Below are positions 32,543 through 41,371 of a stretch of 41,438 nucleotides of DNA, piece after piece. The notes beneath the pieces were generated by a model, which was not told the origin of the DNA, ran no database searches, and worked only from the letters and a program-made list of their open reading frames with translations. Made by a program: the position numbers and the translations under genes. The stretch's first letter is position 1; each line of letters starts with the position of its first letter. The DNA is from Candidatus Cloacimonadota bacterium (GTDB lineage: Bacteria > Cloacimonadota > Cloacimonadia > Cloacimonadales > TCS61), in the NCBI GenBank assembly GCA_018645365.1, contig JABGOP010000016.1, forward strand, positions 1 to 41,438, in the 5' to 3' direction.

Positions 32543-33283
32543 ATGAAGAAAGTGTATTTTTTGTTTTTGTTTATTTTTTGTGTACTGATGCTTTTTGCCA
32601 CTTCAGAAATTACTTTCAAAGAGCCTATTTATGATTTTGGCGATGTCTATGAAAAAGATGGTCCTGTCGAGCACGAGTTTGAATTCACAAACACTGGTGA
32701 TGAACCGCTCGAACTAAAACGCGTTAAAGCGTCGTGAGGGTGCACCACACCCAGCTGGTCAGCTGGATTTATTCAACCCGGTGAAACAGGTGTTATCAAA
32801 GCAGCATACGATGTGAAAAATCGTCCCGGAAAATTCAATAAAAAAATTACAGTTACCTCAAATGCTTCCACGCCAATTTTGAAAATCCAGATTTCTGGAA
32901 ATGTGATTCCAATTCCTGGGATTTTTAGATATGAAGTAGGGGATTTCAAAGTAAAATCACAAAATGTCACTTTTAGAAAAATGCAGAATAACACCGTCAA
33001 AACCGTTAAAAGAGAGACACGAAATGATGGTGATAAACCAATTACGGTTAGTTTTGAAAATGTGCCAAGTTATATTACCTTAAATGCGGTTCCAGATACG
33101 TTGTTGCCGGGCACAAAAGGTAATATTGTGGCTGTTTATGATGCTAATAAAAATGCCAAGTTGAGATTTAATAATGACATCGTAATTATGGTGGTGGATG
33201 ATGGTGAAACAAAGCAGAGAGGTAAACTGAAAGTAAGTGCAACCATTTTGGCGACCAAGCCAAAGCTGAAAGGTAAAAAATAA
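32543..33283 (+). CDS. DUF1573 exported protein, predicted selenoprotein (Sec65)
   Basis: The ATG at 32543 (GGAG ten bases upstream) starts a signal peptide (KKVYFLFLFIFCVLMLFA) and a DUF1573 domain with YDFGDVYEKDGPVEHEFEFTN-like sequence. At codon 65 the frame meets TGA (32735-32737), then continues without break to a TAA at 33283. The context is VKAS-TGA-GCTTPSW, whereas DUF1573 proteins typically have SCGCTTP, so TGA stands where the first Cys of the Cys-Gly-Cys pair belongs. A strong hairpin with a GGUC loop follows 19 nt downstream (separate entry). Read through, the product is 246 aa with a full Ig-like domain and a C-terminal second domain. DUF1573 proteins are periplasmic Ig-like proteins of unclear function. 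A plain nonsense mutation is the alternative. Confidence 0.8.
32735..32766 (+). promoter_or_regulatory. Predicted bacterial SECIS: UGA codon plus GGUC-loop hairpin
   Basis: TGA (32735-32737) is followed after 19 nt by a GGUC tetraloop (32757-32760) closed by a perfect 6-bp stem, CCAGCT (32751-32756) with AGCTGG (32761-32766). The E. coli fdhF SECIS has the same GGUC loop 18 nt after its UGA, where it binds SelB. The hairpin lies inside the coding frame, as bacterial SECIS elements do. Whether a bulged base needed by some SelB proteins exists cannot be judged. Confidence 0.75.
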
Positions 33284-33575
33284 AATGGAAAAATGTAATT
33301 TGTTGGCGGAAATTTGTGTTGAGGTAAAAAATGATTTTAATAAAATTAAATCAAAAAAACGTTTGACAAAACTTATCAGTTTGAATTCTTTGGAATCAAG
33401 TCGAGGTTTTAGCCTCAATTTGAAAATAAAAGTTCTTTGTAAGATAAGAGTATGAGTGTTTCTATCGTAATTTAATTTAATGTGAGATGTTAATTTCGAA
33501 AATTAAAATTGATGTGTTTCTATCGAAAATTTGGAGATGTATTTTTGTGTGAATTTCAAAAAAAAAGGAGATTTT
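33284..33575 (+). other. Intergenic leader region of the giant protein gene
   Basis: No gene is seen here. The region contains a perfect TTGACA (33363-33368) without a good -10, a weak stem (GAGG/CCTC around 33403-33416), and a 12-bp direct repeat GTGTTTCTATCG at 33456-33467 and 33514-33525. The AAAGGAG ribosome binding site of the giant gene ends it. The long AT-rich leader suggests regulated or strong expression of the downstream gene. Confidence 0.6.
33456..33525 (+). repeat. Paired 12-bp direct repeats
   Basis: GTGTTTCTATCG occurs at 33456-33467 and again at 33514-33525, with start points 58 bp apart. Both copies are followed by AT-rich DNA. They lie upstream of the giant gene's start and could be regulator binding sites on nearly the same helix face, or the footprint of a small duplication. 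Confidence 0.5.
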
Positions 33576-36500
33576 ATGAAAAAATTATTCTTAGTTTTAC
33601 TGGTTTTTGCGTTAGCTACGACACTCGTATTTGCTGATGCAAAAAAAATCGATCTTCTGGGTGATACTAAAACAGAAGTTGCCAAAACTTGGCAACCTAC
33701 TGTAACTCAGAAAGAAATGGAAGTTGCGCCGAACAGTGTGTTTAGTGCTGATAAGCGTCAGAACCTTCCAACACTGATAACGCCTACGCATATCAATGTT
33801 GGCAGAACTGAAGATTTTACGCTTGTTCTTACTGACTCTTATGGAGACGGTTGGGACGGTGCTTACATCCATGTTTATGTGAATGGCGCTGAGCTTTATG
33901 GCGGACACATTACCGTTGACGGTAGTGAGTATGTTGGTACGCTCGCTGTTGATAATGGCGATGTGGTAAGTACAGTTTATACTGCTGGCGCTTTCGAAAA
34001 TGAACATTCATACGCTTTCTACGATAATGCTGGTCAATTAGTTGCTTCTGATGGGCCTTCACCAGGTGCTGGTATTGAGTTTATCGTAGCAATTAGTGCT
34101 GATGTTTACGGTTGTACAGATCCAGAAGCTACAAATTACAATGCTGATGCAACAGTTGACGATGGTTCTTGTGTATATCCTTGTTTGGATACAGAAATCA
34201 CAAGAACATTTGTTGCTGGTTCATATGCATCTGAAACTTCTTGGACAGTTGTTGATGCTGGTGGTGTTGAAGTTGACGCTGGTGCTGGTGCTGTTGATGT
34301 AGATCCTACTATTCTTTGCCTTGCTGACGGTATTTATACTGTTAACATGGTTGACAGTTATGGTGATGGCTGGAACGGTTGTGTTATTAACTTTACAAAC
34401 CCTGAAGGTGCTGTAATTGGAACAGGTACGATTGCTTCTGGTGCAGAAGGCACTTTTGATTTTGAAGTTGGTGGTGTAGTTCCTGTGTTTGGTTGCACAG
34501 ACGAAACAGCTATCAATTACAATCCAGATGCAAATACAGATGACGGAAGTTGTTTCTACACTGGCGATACTTGCGAATACCCATTTGATGGTGTAATTGG
34601 CACAAACTCTTCTCTCGGTGGAGAGCAGTGGTTTGCAATTGATGTTGCTGTAGAAGGCTTCCTCGCGATTGACCTTCCTGAATACGAAGTTTTCCAAGTT
34701 GTGGGTGAATGTGGTACTGATGAAAGCGGTAACTTTATTGATTTCATTGGTGGCTTCTATCAAACTGGTGAAGTTTACATTGATACTGACCATATTGGTA
34801 CAGTTCATGTAAGAATTGCTGGTTGGTATGTTGCAGATCCAATGGATTTCACAATGGGTTGGACAGACGCAGTGTTTGGTTGCATGGACGAACTTGCTAA
34901 CAACTATAATGCAGGTGCCAATGTTGATGATGGCTCTTGTACTTATGATGCGTGTGAATACAATGAATTAACTGTTACTCTCGTTGACTCTTATGGCGAC
35001 GGTTGGGACAGTGCTTCACTTACAATCGGCGAATTGTCATTTACAGTTGCTGCTGGTGCAAGTGCAGAATATACTATTTGTCTCGAAGATGGTGCTTATC
35101 CCGTTACTTGTGGTGGCGGAAGTTATCCTGGTGAACATTCTTGGACTATTTACCAAGATACATTGTTAATTCTTGAAGGTGGAGATCCATTCGATGGTTT
35201 TTTCCTTTTAGGCGAAGGAATCCCTGGTTGTACAGATCCAGAAGCAGACAACTACGATCCAGAAGCAACGGTTGATGATGGTTCTTGTGCTTATATTCCA
35301 GATAATGACCTTTGCGAAAATGCTATCCTTATTGACACATTCCCTGCTGCTGGTTCTGGCACAACAATCGATGCTACTGTAGATTGTGCTGACCTTCTTG
35401 CTTGGAATGCGGTATGGTACACATTTGACCTTCCATATGAATCTAATCATGTAACATTCTCATTAATTGGTACTACCGCTACTTTAGATAATGGTGGCAT
35501 TGTTTTAATGAACGATTGTTTGTGTGATGATTACATTGCAAACGCTGGTTACACATTTGAAGCAGGTGTTCTTACTGTTGAATTTGCTGAACTTCCAGCA
35601 GGAACAATTTACTGGCCAGTAATGGCAGAAGCTGGTGGTTTTGAAATAGACTTCGACTATACTTTAAATGTTGTGGAAGAAGTTTATGGTTGTACAGATC
35701 CAGAAGCTTCTAACTATAATCCAGATGCTACTATCAACGACGATTCTTGCGAATATGCTTGTGATTTCACTCTCGTATTCTTTAATCTTGTAGATAGTTA
35801 TGGTGATGGTTGGAATGGTAATAATATTCTCTTCGGTGAAGATGTATTGACAGTTGCTAGTGGTACTGATGCTCAATTTATGTATTGTTTAGAAGATGGT
35901 GATTATACATATTCTTATGATTCAGCTGGTAGCTGGCAAACAGAGAATAGTTGGGAAATTGTAACAGATGCTGGCGTTGTACTCGGAATGGGTGCAGGTG
36001 GAACAGTGCCTGCTGACTATATATTCACAGTTGGTGGAGTGCCAGATGTTTATGGTTGTATGGACGAAACAGCTATCAATTATAATCCTGAAGCAACTAT
36101 CGATGATGGCTCTTGTCTTTATGCCGGTGATACTTGTGAATCAGCATTTGATGGTGGCGTTATCAACGGTGATGCAATTGTTGCTGCCACTACTGTTGAA
36201 TATGATGTTGACTGGTATTCATTCGTATTAGATGCAGATTACGATGTGGTTACAGTTTCTCTTTGTGGCTCAGCTTTCGACACAAAACTCGAAGTTTGGG
36301 ATGCTTGTGATGCAGAAACTTACATTGGTTATAATGATGACTCTGCTGCTTGTGATGGTCGTGCATTACAATCTCAAGTTGACCTTGCTAATCTTGTAGC
36401 TGGAACTTATTACGCAAAAGTTTATGGTTATACTACTAGTTTTGGTGAGTATACTTTAAATATTACTGGAAGTTCTGCTCCAACAGCTCCGCTTCTTACA

Positions 36501-39500
36501 GCGACTGGTGGTCCAGTAGAAGTAGCTCTCGAATGGGCTCCAGTTCCAACAGTTCCTGTTGTTAGAGCTGCTGATTTAGCACATTTCGACAAAACTGCTG
36601 AATTGAAAAAAGAAGCTTATTTACAAAGAAGACGCGAAAATATGCCGGCTATTCAAATGCCAGCTACTTTCGTTAATAATACAAGAACTGAAGATTTCAC
36701 ACTTGTTTTGACTGACGCTTATGGAGACGGTTGGGACGGTGCTTACATGCATGTTTATGTGAATAGTGTTGAGCTTTACGGCGGACACATCACATGTGAT
36801 GGTGGAGAAGGAATCTTTACACTTGCAGTTGATAATGGTGATTTAGTAGAAGCTGTTTACACTGCTGGTTCTTATGAAAGCGAGCATTCATACGCGTTCT
36901 ACGATCAAGCTGGAAACTTCATTATTGGTGACGGCCCCACACCTGGTGCTGGCGTCAATTTCACAGTTGAAATTTCTTATGATGTAGAAGGTTGTACAGA
37001 TGAAACAGCTCTTAATTACAATCCAGATGCAACTATTGATGATGGAAGTTGCTGCTATACTAACTACCTCTTAACAGAAGTAGGTGGTGGAAGTTATCCA
37101 GGTGAAGTATCTTGGGAAATATTGGATACTGAATCTAATATACTCTTCGCTGGTGCTGCTCCATACGCAGATTACCTTTGCTTAGCAGATGGTAATTATG
37201 TACTTCACGCAATCGATTCTTACGGTGATGGTTGGAATGGTAATATGTTCACTATTACAGGCGACGAAGGTGTTGTGTTTAGTTATAGTCTTACAGAAGG
37301 CGCAGACGCTTTAGTTGACTTTGAAATTGGTGGAGAAGTTCCAGTTTATGGTTGCACAGATGAAACAGCTCTTAACTACAATCCAGATGCAAATACTGAT
37401 GATGGTTCTTGCTACTGGGTAGGCGATGTTTGTGATGCTCCAATCGCTGTTGTAGAAGGAATTTATTCAGCAACTGGTGCTGAACAATGGTATGAATTTA
37501 CTCCTACTATAGACCAAATGGTTACAATCTCTTCAGATGGAACTACAGAAGATACATATCTTGTGGTTTATGAAGATTGTGCTTGGACTTTCGTAGCGGG
37601 TAACGATGACATTGCTGGTGACAATTATGCTTCAGCAGCAACATTTGTTGGTTATGCTGGTGTACCATACAAAATCTTGTGGGCTCCACAATACTCACCA
37701 GGACCATTTGATTTTGCAGTTTCTACATCAGAATACATAGCAGCTCCTGCGAATGATCTTTGCGAAGATGCACAATTTGTTGGTGTTGTAGATCAAGGCG
37801 TAGCAATCGATGGTACAACACTCGGTGCTACAGAAGATTGTATTGATGTAGGTTGGAATGGTGTATGGTATGAAATTGAATTACCATATGACTTTAACAA
37901 TCTTACAATCTCTTTAACTTCAACAGAACTTTTGGATAATGGTGCAATTCTTCTTGAGCAAGATTGTACATGCGACCTTCCAATTTACAGTTCTGGTTAT
38001 GAGTGGCCAGGTGGCGGTGTTGATTACACATACAGCGTATGGTTCAACGAATTAGTTGGTGGCACAATATTGTTCCCAGCTCAAATCGCTCCAGCAGCTG
38101 ATTTCCAAATTACATTTACAGTTGAAGAAGCTTATGTTCCTTCATTTGATGTTTATAAAGAAGGTCCATTCGGTTATGCATTGTTGTTAGATGATGTTAA
38201 CGAACTTTCTTATGTAGATTATGATGTTGTAGCTGGTGTGGAAGAATGCTATTATGTAGTTCAAAATTTAGAAGACGGTTCATTGTCTGATGATTCTGAA
38301 ATTGCATGTGCTGTTCCACTTGATGCAGTATTTGGCAATCCACCTCGTAGTTTAACTGCACTTCCTGGTGATACTTGGGTTGATCTTGCTTGGGCAGCTC
38401 CACTTAACCCAGCTACTGAATTTGTTGGCTATGATGATGGTGAAAATTTCACAGCAATCGGTACAGGTGGCGGTTCATTCTACGCTTGTATTAAATGGGG
38501 TGCTGGTGAACTTGCAGCTTACGATGGACAGTACATCACAGATGTATCTTTCTTCTTAGGTGAAGAAGCTGCAACAGCTATAATTGAAGCAGTTGTATTT
38601 GTTGATGGTGAATTAGTAGTTTCAACACCATGCGAAATTGTTCCTAACGATTGGAATACAATTGGTCTTGGTGAAGTTGTTCTTATTAACGCAGCTTCAG
38701 AAATTGCAGTTGGTATTCACAGTGCAGGCGGTAATTACAATGCTGGCGCTGATGCTGGTCCTGCTGTAGCTCCAGGATTTAGTGATCTTGTATCATACGA
38801 TGGTGCTGAATGGATTTCAATGGCAACTGAATATGGTTTAGATTATAACTGGAATTGCAAAGCTGGTATCACAGATTATGCAGTGAGAGGCGTTGCAACT
38901 AAGACAATCTTTGTAGAAAAAGATTATTTAGGAAAAAATACAGATACAGTTATGCAAGGTGCTATAAACGAAGCTGGTCATAAATTCGTTCATAACACAA
39001 ACGCAATGCGTGATTTCTTGCATTACAATGTATCTCGTGATGGTTTGTTCATTGATACAACAACAGAACTTGTTTATCAAGATAGTGGGCTTCCAATGGA
39101 AGTTGAATTCTGTTACACAGTTAGTGCTGAGTACACAGAAGGTACTTCTGCTCAAACAAATGTAGCGTGCGCAATACCTTGTATTTATGGTTGTACAGAT
39201 CCAGAGGCAGATAACTTTGATCCAGAAGCAGTTTGTGATGATGGTTCTTGTACTTACATTGGTGATTCTTGTGATAATCCATACGTAGCAGTACTCGGTT
39301 TGAACGAAGGCACAATCGGTGGAACTTGGTTCGAATTCACACCAGAAGCTGATGGACTCTATTATGTTTCTTCATTAGACAATGGTGCTTGTGTTGATAC
39401 ACAAGTTGAAATTTGGGATGCCTGTGATGCTGAAACTTACATTGCATTCGGTGATGATGAGAGTGGATCTCCATGTTGGGAATCTTATGCAGAATGGACA

Positions 39501-41297
39501 GCTGTAGCAGGTCATACTTACTACATGCACTGGACAGGTTTTTGGAATGATGTAGATCCTTTCAATTGGACGCTTGGTTTGGCTGAATTCCCAGAAATGA
39601 CAATTAGTGCTACTGAACTTATTCAGACAGGTGCTGGTGACCAAGTTCTTACAATTGGTAACATTGGTAATGCTGACCTTGCATTCGAAGCTACTCTTGC
39701 TTACGATTATGGTAGAAGAGAAGTTGTTTTCTCTGAAAACTTTGAAGGTGGAGTACTTCCAGAAGGTTGGACAGAATCTACAAACGCAATGGCTGGTTGG
39801 ATCATTACAGAAGATGGTTCAAGTTCATATTGGGCAGTCCCAGTTGGTGATGGATTCTACGCTTGTGCTAACGATGATGCGGGTGGCAGTGGTTCTGATG
39901 GTAGTGTAGATTACCTTGTTACACCACTTATCGATCTTGCTGGTTATCCAGTTGCTTCATTGACATTTGATAGCTTCTTTACAGCAGCTTACAGTCAAGT
40001 GGCTACAGTTGAAGTCAGTACAGATGGTGTTAACTTTGATGTTGTTAGTACTCTCGAAGGTGGAGCAGATTGGGCAACTACAACAGTTGACCTTACTGCT
40101 TATGTTGATCAAGCAATCTATGTAGCATTCCACGCTGATGATAGTGGTGCTTGGGCTTCAGGTTGGGCTGTAGATAATGTAGTTATAGATGGTATTTCAG
40201 AATCATTTAGCTGGTTATCAATTGCTCCAACATCTGGTACAGTTGTTCCAGAAGCTACTGTTGATATGGCAGTTACTTTCGATGCAACTGATTTAGCAGA
40301 TGGAACTTACCTTGCTGAGATCTCAATCGTTACAAACGATGTAGATGTAGTTGTTCCTGTAACTTTCGTTGTTGAAACTGTTGCAGTTCCAACGATTGAT
40401 GTAGATGTAACATCAATTACACAAGCAGGTAACGGCGATGCAATCTTCAATATTTCTAATGTTGGAGAAGAAGGTTCAGTTCTTAACTATGCAATCACAT
40501 CAGGTTACACAATGTTAAGTTCAATTCCTCAAATTAAGTCAATGGACAGAGATAGAACACCACATCCAGTTTACGCTAATGTATTGTGTTATGTGCCAGC
40601 TGTGAGAGAAGAGTGGTTAACGATTACTCCAATTTCTGGTGATGTAGCTTATGGCGTATCAGATGCAATTACAGTAAGCTTTGATGGTACTGATCTTGTA
40701 GCAGGATTCTATACAGCAAATATCGTAGTTACTAGTGATGGTGGCGACGATGTAGTAATTCCTGTAGAATTCACTGTAGAGGGTGGAATTGATGTTTATC
40801 CAGAAGCTATTACATTCGAAGCTTGGATTTTAGAGCGTCCAGACGAAGTACTCACAGAAACATCAACCGGTTGTGGTTATGGCGATCCACTTGCTGCACC
40901 GGGAATGTTGGTAGTTCAAGTTGGTACTTTTGAATCACAATGGGATGCAGGTGAAACATTACACATCCGCGTTCAAGAAGTAGCAACTGGAAACATTGCT
41001 AACGCAGAAATTGTATTAACTTATGATGGCTTCCAAATGATGGATGACATTATGGTTTCTCCACTTCCACCGGTAGCTCCTGTGAATATTACAATTGATG
41101 TATCCGCATCAGTAACTCCAGGGCGTGTAATTCGTGTAATTGGTTGGGAAGCTTCAGCAACAGCAACATCATATACTGTTTACGATTGTGATACTGTGAA
41201 TGGACCATGGGAAGTTGTTTATGAAGGTACTGAAACTAGCTTTACTACAGAAGGTTCTTCTTCAGTGAAATTCTACAGAGTAACAGCGAGCAACTAA
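33576..41297 (+). CDS. Giant secreted multi-repeat protein (YGDGW and DDGSC modules)
   Basis: From ATG 33576 (AAAGGAG upstream) this encodes about 2,573 aa with a clear signal peptide (KKLFLVLLVFALATTLVFA). It holds nine copies of a 22-24-residue cysteine motif, GC[TM]D-x-x-A-x-NYN-x-[DE]A-x-x-DDGSC, near 34107, 34487, 34877, 35222, 35686, 36052, 36991, 37348 and 39187. Six copies of a beta-sandwich module with D[SA]YGDGW lie near 33836, 34350, 34984, 35790, 36712 and 37217. Later parts include pre-peptidase-like domains, fibronectin-III-like segments, a cleaved-adhesin/choice-of-anchor-J-like domain (about 39720-40200) and Ig-like repeats with WL[ST]I-P-SG. It ends in a fibronectin-like segment with no recognisable type IX sorting tail. 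Probably an adhesin or surface-layer component; function unknown. Confidence 0.9.
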   Translation: MKKLFLVLLVFALATTLVFADAKKIDLLGDTKTEVAKTWQPTVTQKEMEVAPNSVFSADKRQNLPTLITPTHINVGRTEDFTLVLTDSYGDGWDGAYIHVYVNGAELYGGHITVDGSEYVGTLAVDNGDVVSTVYTAGAFENEHSYAFYDNAGQLVASDGPSPGAGIEFIVAISADVYGCTDPEATNYNADATVDDGSCVYPCLDTEITRTFVAGSYASETSWTVVDAGGVEVDAGAGAVDVDPTILCLADGIYTVNMVDSYGDGWNGCVINFTNPEGAVIGTGTIASGAEGTFDFEVGGVVPVFGCTDETAINYNPDANTDDGSCFYTGDTCEYPFDGVIGTNSSLGGEQWFAIDVAVEGFLAIDLPEYEVFQVVGECGTDESGNFIDFIGGFYQTGEVYIDTDHIGTVHVRIAGWYVADPMDFTMGWTDAVFGCMDELANNYNAGANVDDGSCTYDACEYNELTVTLVDSYGDGWDSASLTIGELSFTVAAGASAEYTICLEDGAYPVTCGGGSYPGEHSWTIYQDTLLILEGGDPFDGFFLLGEGIPGCTDPEADNYDPEATVDDGSCAYIPDNDLCENAILIDTFPAAGSGTTIDATVDCADLLAWNAVWYTFDLPYESNHVTFSLIGTTATLDNGGIVLMNDCLCDDYIANAGYTFEAGVLTVEFAELPAGTIYWPVMAEAGGFEIDFDYTLNVVEEVYGCTDPEASNYNPDATINDDSCEYACDFTLVFFNLVDSYGDGWNGNNILFGEDVLTVASGTDAQFMYCLEDGDYTYSYDSAGSWQTENSWEIVTDAGVVLGMGAGGTVPADYIFTVGGVPDVYGCMDETAINYNPEATIDDGSCLYAGDTCESAFDGGVINGDAIVAATTVEYDVDWYSFVLDADYDVVTVSLCGSAFDTKLEVWDACDAETYIGYNDDSAACDGRALQSQVDLANLVAGTYYAKVYGYTTSFGEYTLNITGSSAPTAPLLTATGGPVEVALEWAPVPTVPVVRAADLAHFDKTAELKKEAYLQRRRENMPAIQMPATFVNNTRTEDFTLVLTDAYGDGWDGAYMHVYVNSVELYGGHITCDGGEGIFTLAVDNGDLVEAVYTAGSYESEHSYAFYDQAGNFIIGDGPTPGAGVNFTVEISYDVEGCTDETALNYNPDATIDDGSCCYTNYLLTEVGGGSYPGEVSWEILDTESNILFAGAAPYADYLCLADGNYVLHAIDSYGDGWNGNMFTITGDEGVVFSYSLTEGADALVDFEIGGEVPVYGCTDETALNYNPDANTDDGSCYWVGDVCDAPIAVVEGIYSATGAEQWYEFTPTIDQMVTISSDGTTEDTYLVVYEDCAWTFVAGNDDIAGDNYASAATFVGYAGVPYKILWAPQYSPGPFDFAVSTSEYIAAPANDLCEDAQFVGVVDQGVAIDGTTLGATEDCIDVGWNGVWYEIELPYDFNNLTISLTSTELLDNGAILLEQDCTCDLPIYSSGYEWPGGGVDYTYSVWFNELVGGTILFPAQIAPAADFQITFTVEEAYVPSFDVYKEGPFGYALLLDDVNELSYVDYDVVAGVEECYYVVQNLEDGSLSDDSEIACAVPLDAVFGNPPRSLTALPGDTWVDLAWAAPLNPATEFVGYDDGENFTAIGTGGGSFYACIKWGAGELAAYDGQYITDVSFFLGEEAATAIIEAVVFVDGELVVSTPCEIVPNDWNTIGLGEVVLINAASEIAVGIHSAGGNYNAGADAGPAVAPGFSDLVSYDGAEWISMATEYGLDYNWNCKAGITDYAVRGVATKTIFVEKDYLGKNTDTVMQGAINEAGHKFVHNTNAMRDFLHYNVSRDGLFIDTTTELVYQDSGLPMEVEFCYTVSAEYTEGTSAQTNVACAIPCIYGCTDPEADNFDPEAVCDDGSCTYIGDSCDNPYVAVLGLNEGTIGGTWFEFTPEADGLYYVSSLDNGACVDTQVEIWDACDAETYIAFGDDESGSPCWESYAEWTAVAGHTYYMHWTGFWNDVDPFNWTLGLAEFPEMTISATELIQTGAGDQVLTIGNIGNADLAFEATLAYDYGRREVVFSENFEGGVLPEGWTESTNAMAGWIITEDGSSSYWAVPVGDGFYACANDDAGGSGSDGSVDYLVTPLIDLAGYPVASLTFDSFFTAAYSQVATVEVSTDGVNFDVVSTLEGGADWATTTVDLTAYVDQAIYVAFHADDSGAWASGWAVDNVVIDGISESFSWLSIAPTSGTVVPEATVDMAVTFDATDLADGTYLAEISIVTNDVDVVVPVTFVVETVAVPTIDVDVTSITQAGNGDAIFNISNVGEEGSVLNYAITSGYTMLSSIPQIKSMDRDRTPHPVYANVLCYVPAVREEWLTITPISGDVAYGVSDAITVSFDGTDLVAGFYTANIVVTSDGGDDVVIPVEFTVEGGIDVYPEAITFEAWILERPDEVLTETSTGCGYGDPLAAPGMLVVQVGTFESQWDAGETLHIRVQEVATGNIANAEIVLTYDGFQMMDDIMVSPLPPVAPVNITIDVSASVTPGRVIRVIGWEASATATSYTVYDCDTVNGPWEVVYEGTETSFTTEGSSSVKFYRVTASN
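33786..34179 (+). repeat. Large internal duplication in the giant gene, copy 1
   Basis: This segment encodes RTEDFTLVLTDSYGDGWDG through a DDGSC motif. Its closest relative is copy 2 at 36682-37056, and the two align over about 130 residues with long identical stretches (GDGWDGAY, HVYVN, ELYGGHIT, EHSYAFYD). The other YGDGW modules in the gene are much more divergent. Confidence 0.8.
36682..37056 (+). repeat. Large internal duplication in the giant gene, copy 2
   Basis: This is the second copy of the 130-residue unit starting RTEDFTLVLTD. It is preceded by a stretch (about 36590-36680) resembling the post-signal-peptide region of the protein, including a basic segment EAYLQRRRENMPAIQMPATF. 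This suggests that the whole N-terminal unit was copied inwards. Confidence 0.8.
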
Positions 41298-41305
41298 ATA
41301 AGGTA

Positions 41306-41335
41306 GGTAGAATCGGCCTTCGGGTCGGTTCTACC
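41306..41335 (+). terminator. C(UUCG)G hairpin behind the giant gene
   Basis: GGTAGAATCGGCC and GGTCGGTTCTACC form a 13-bp stem with two G:U pairs around a UUCG tetraloop closed by C:G, an exceptionally stable loop. It starts 8 nt after the stop codon of the giant gene. There is no T-run behind it, so it may stabilise the 3' end or partially attenuate transcription into the next gene instead of acting as a simple intrinsic terminator. Confidence 0.75.
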
Positions 41336-41371
41336 AAATATTGAGTGAAAACTAAAAAAAGAGGAGTAATA

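Noticed and set aside
32477-33283. DUF1573 gene as a frameshifted or two-gene locus
   Set aside because: Both halves are in the same frame, only a single TGA separates them, it sits exactly at a conserved Cys, and a SECIS-like hairpin follows. No indel is needed.
40800-41297. Type IX sorting domain at the end of the giant protein
   Set aside because: The last 100 residues lack NPFNP, the G-x-Y-x-Y-K-L block and a Lys-rich end. They look like a fibronectin-III-type segment.
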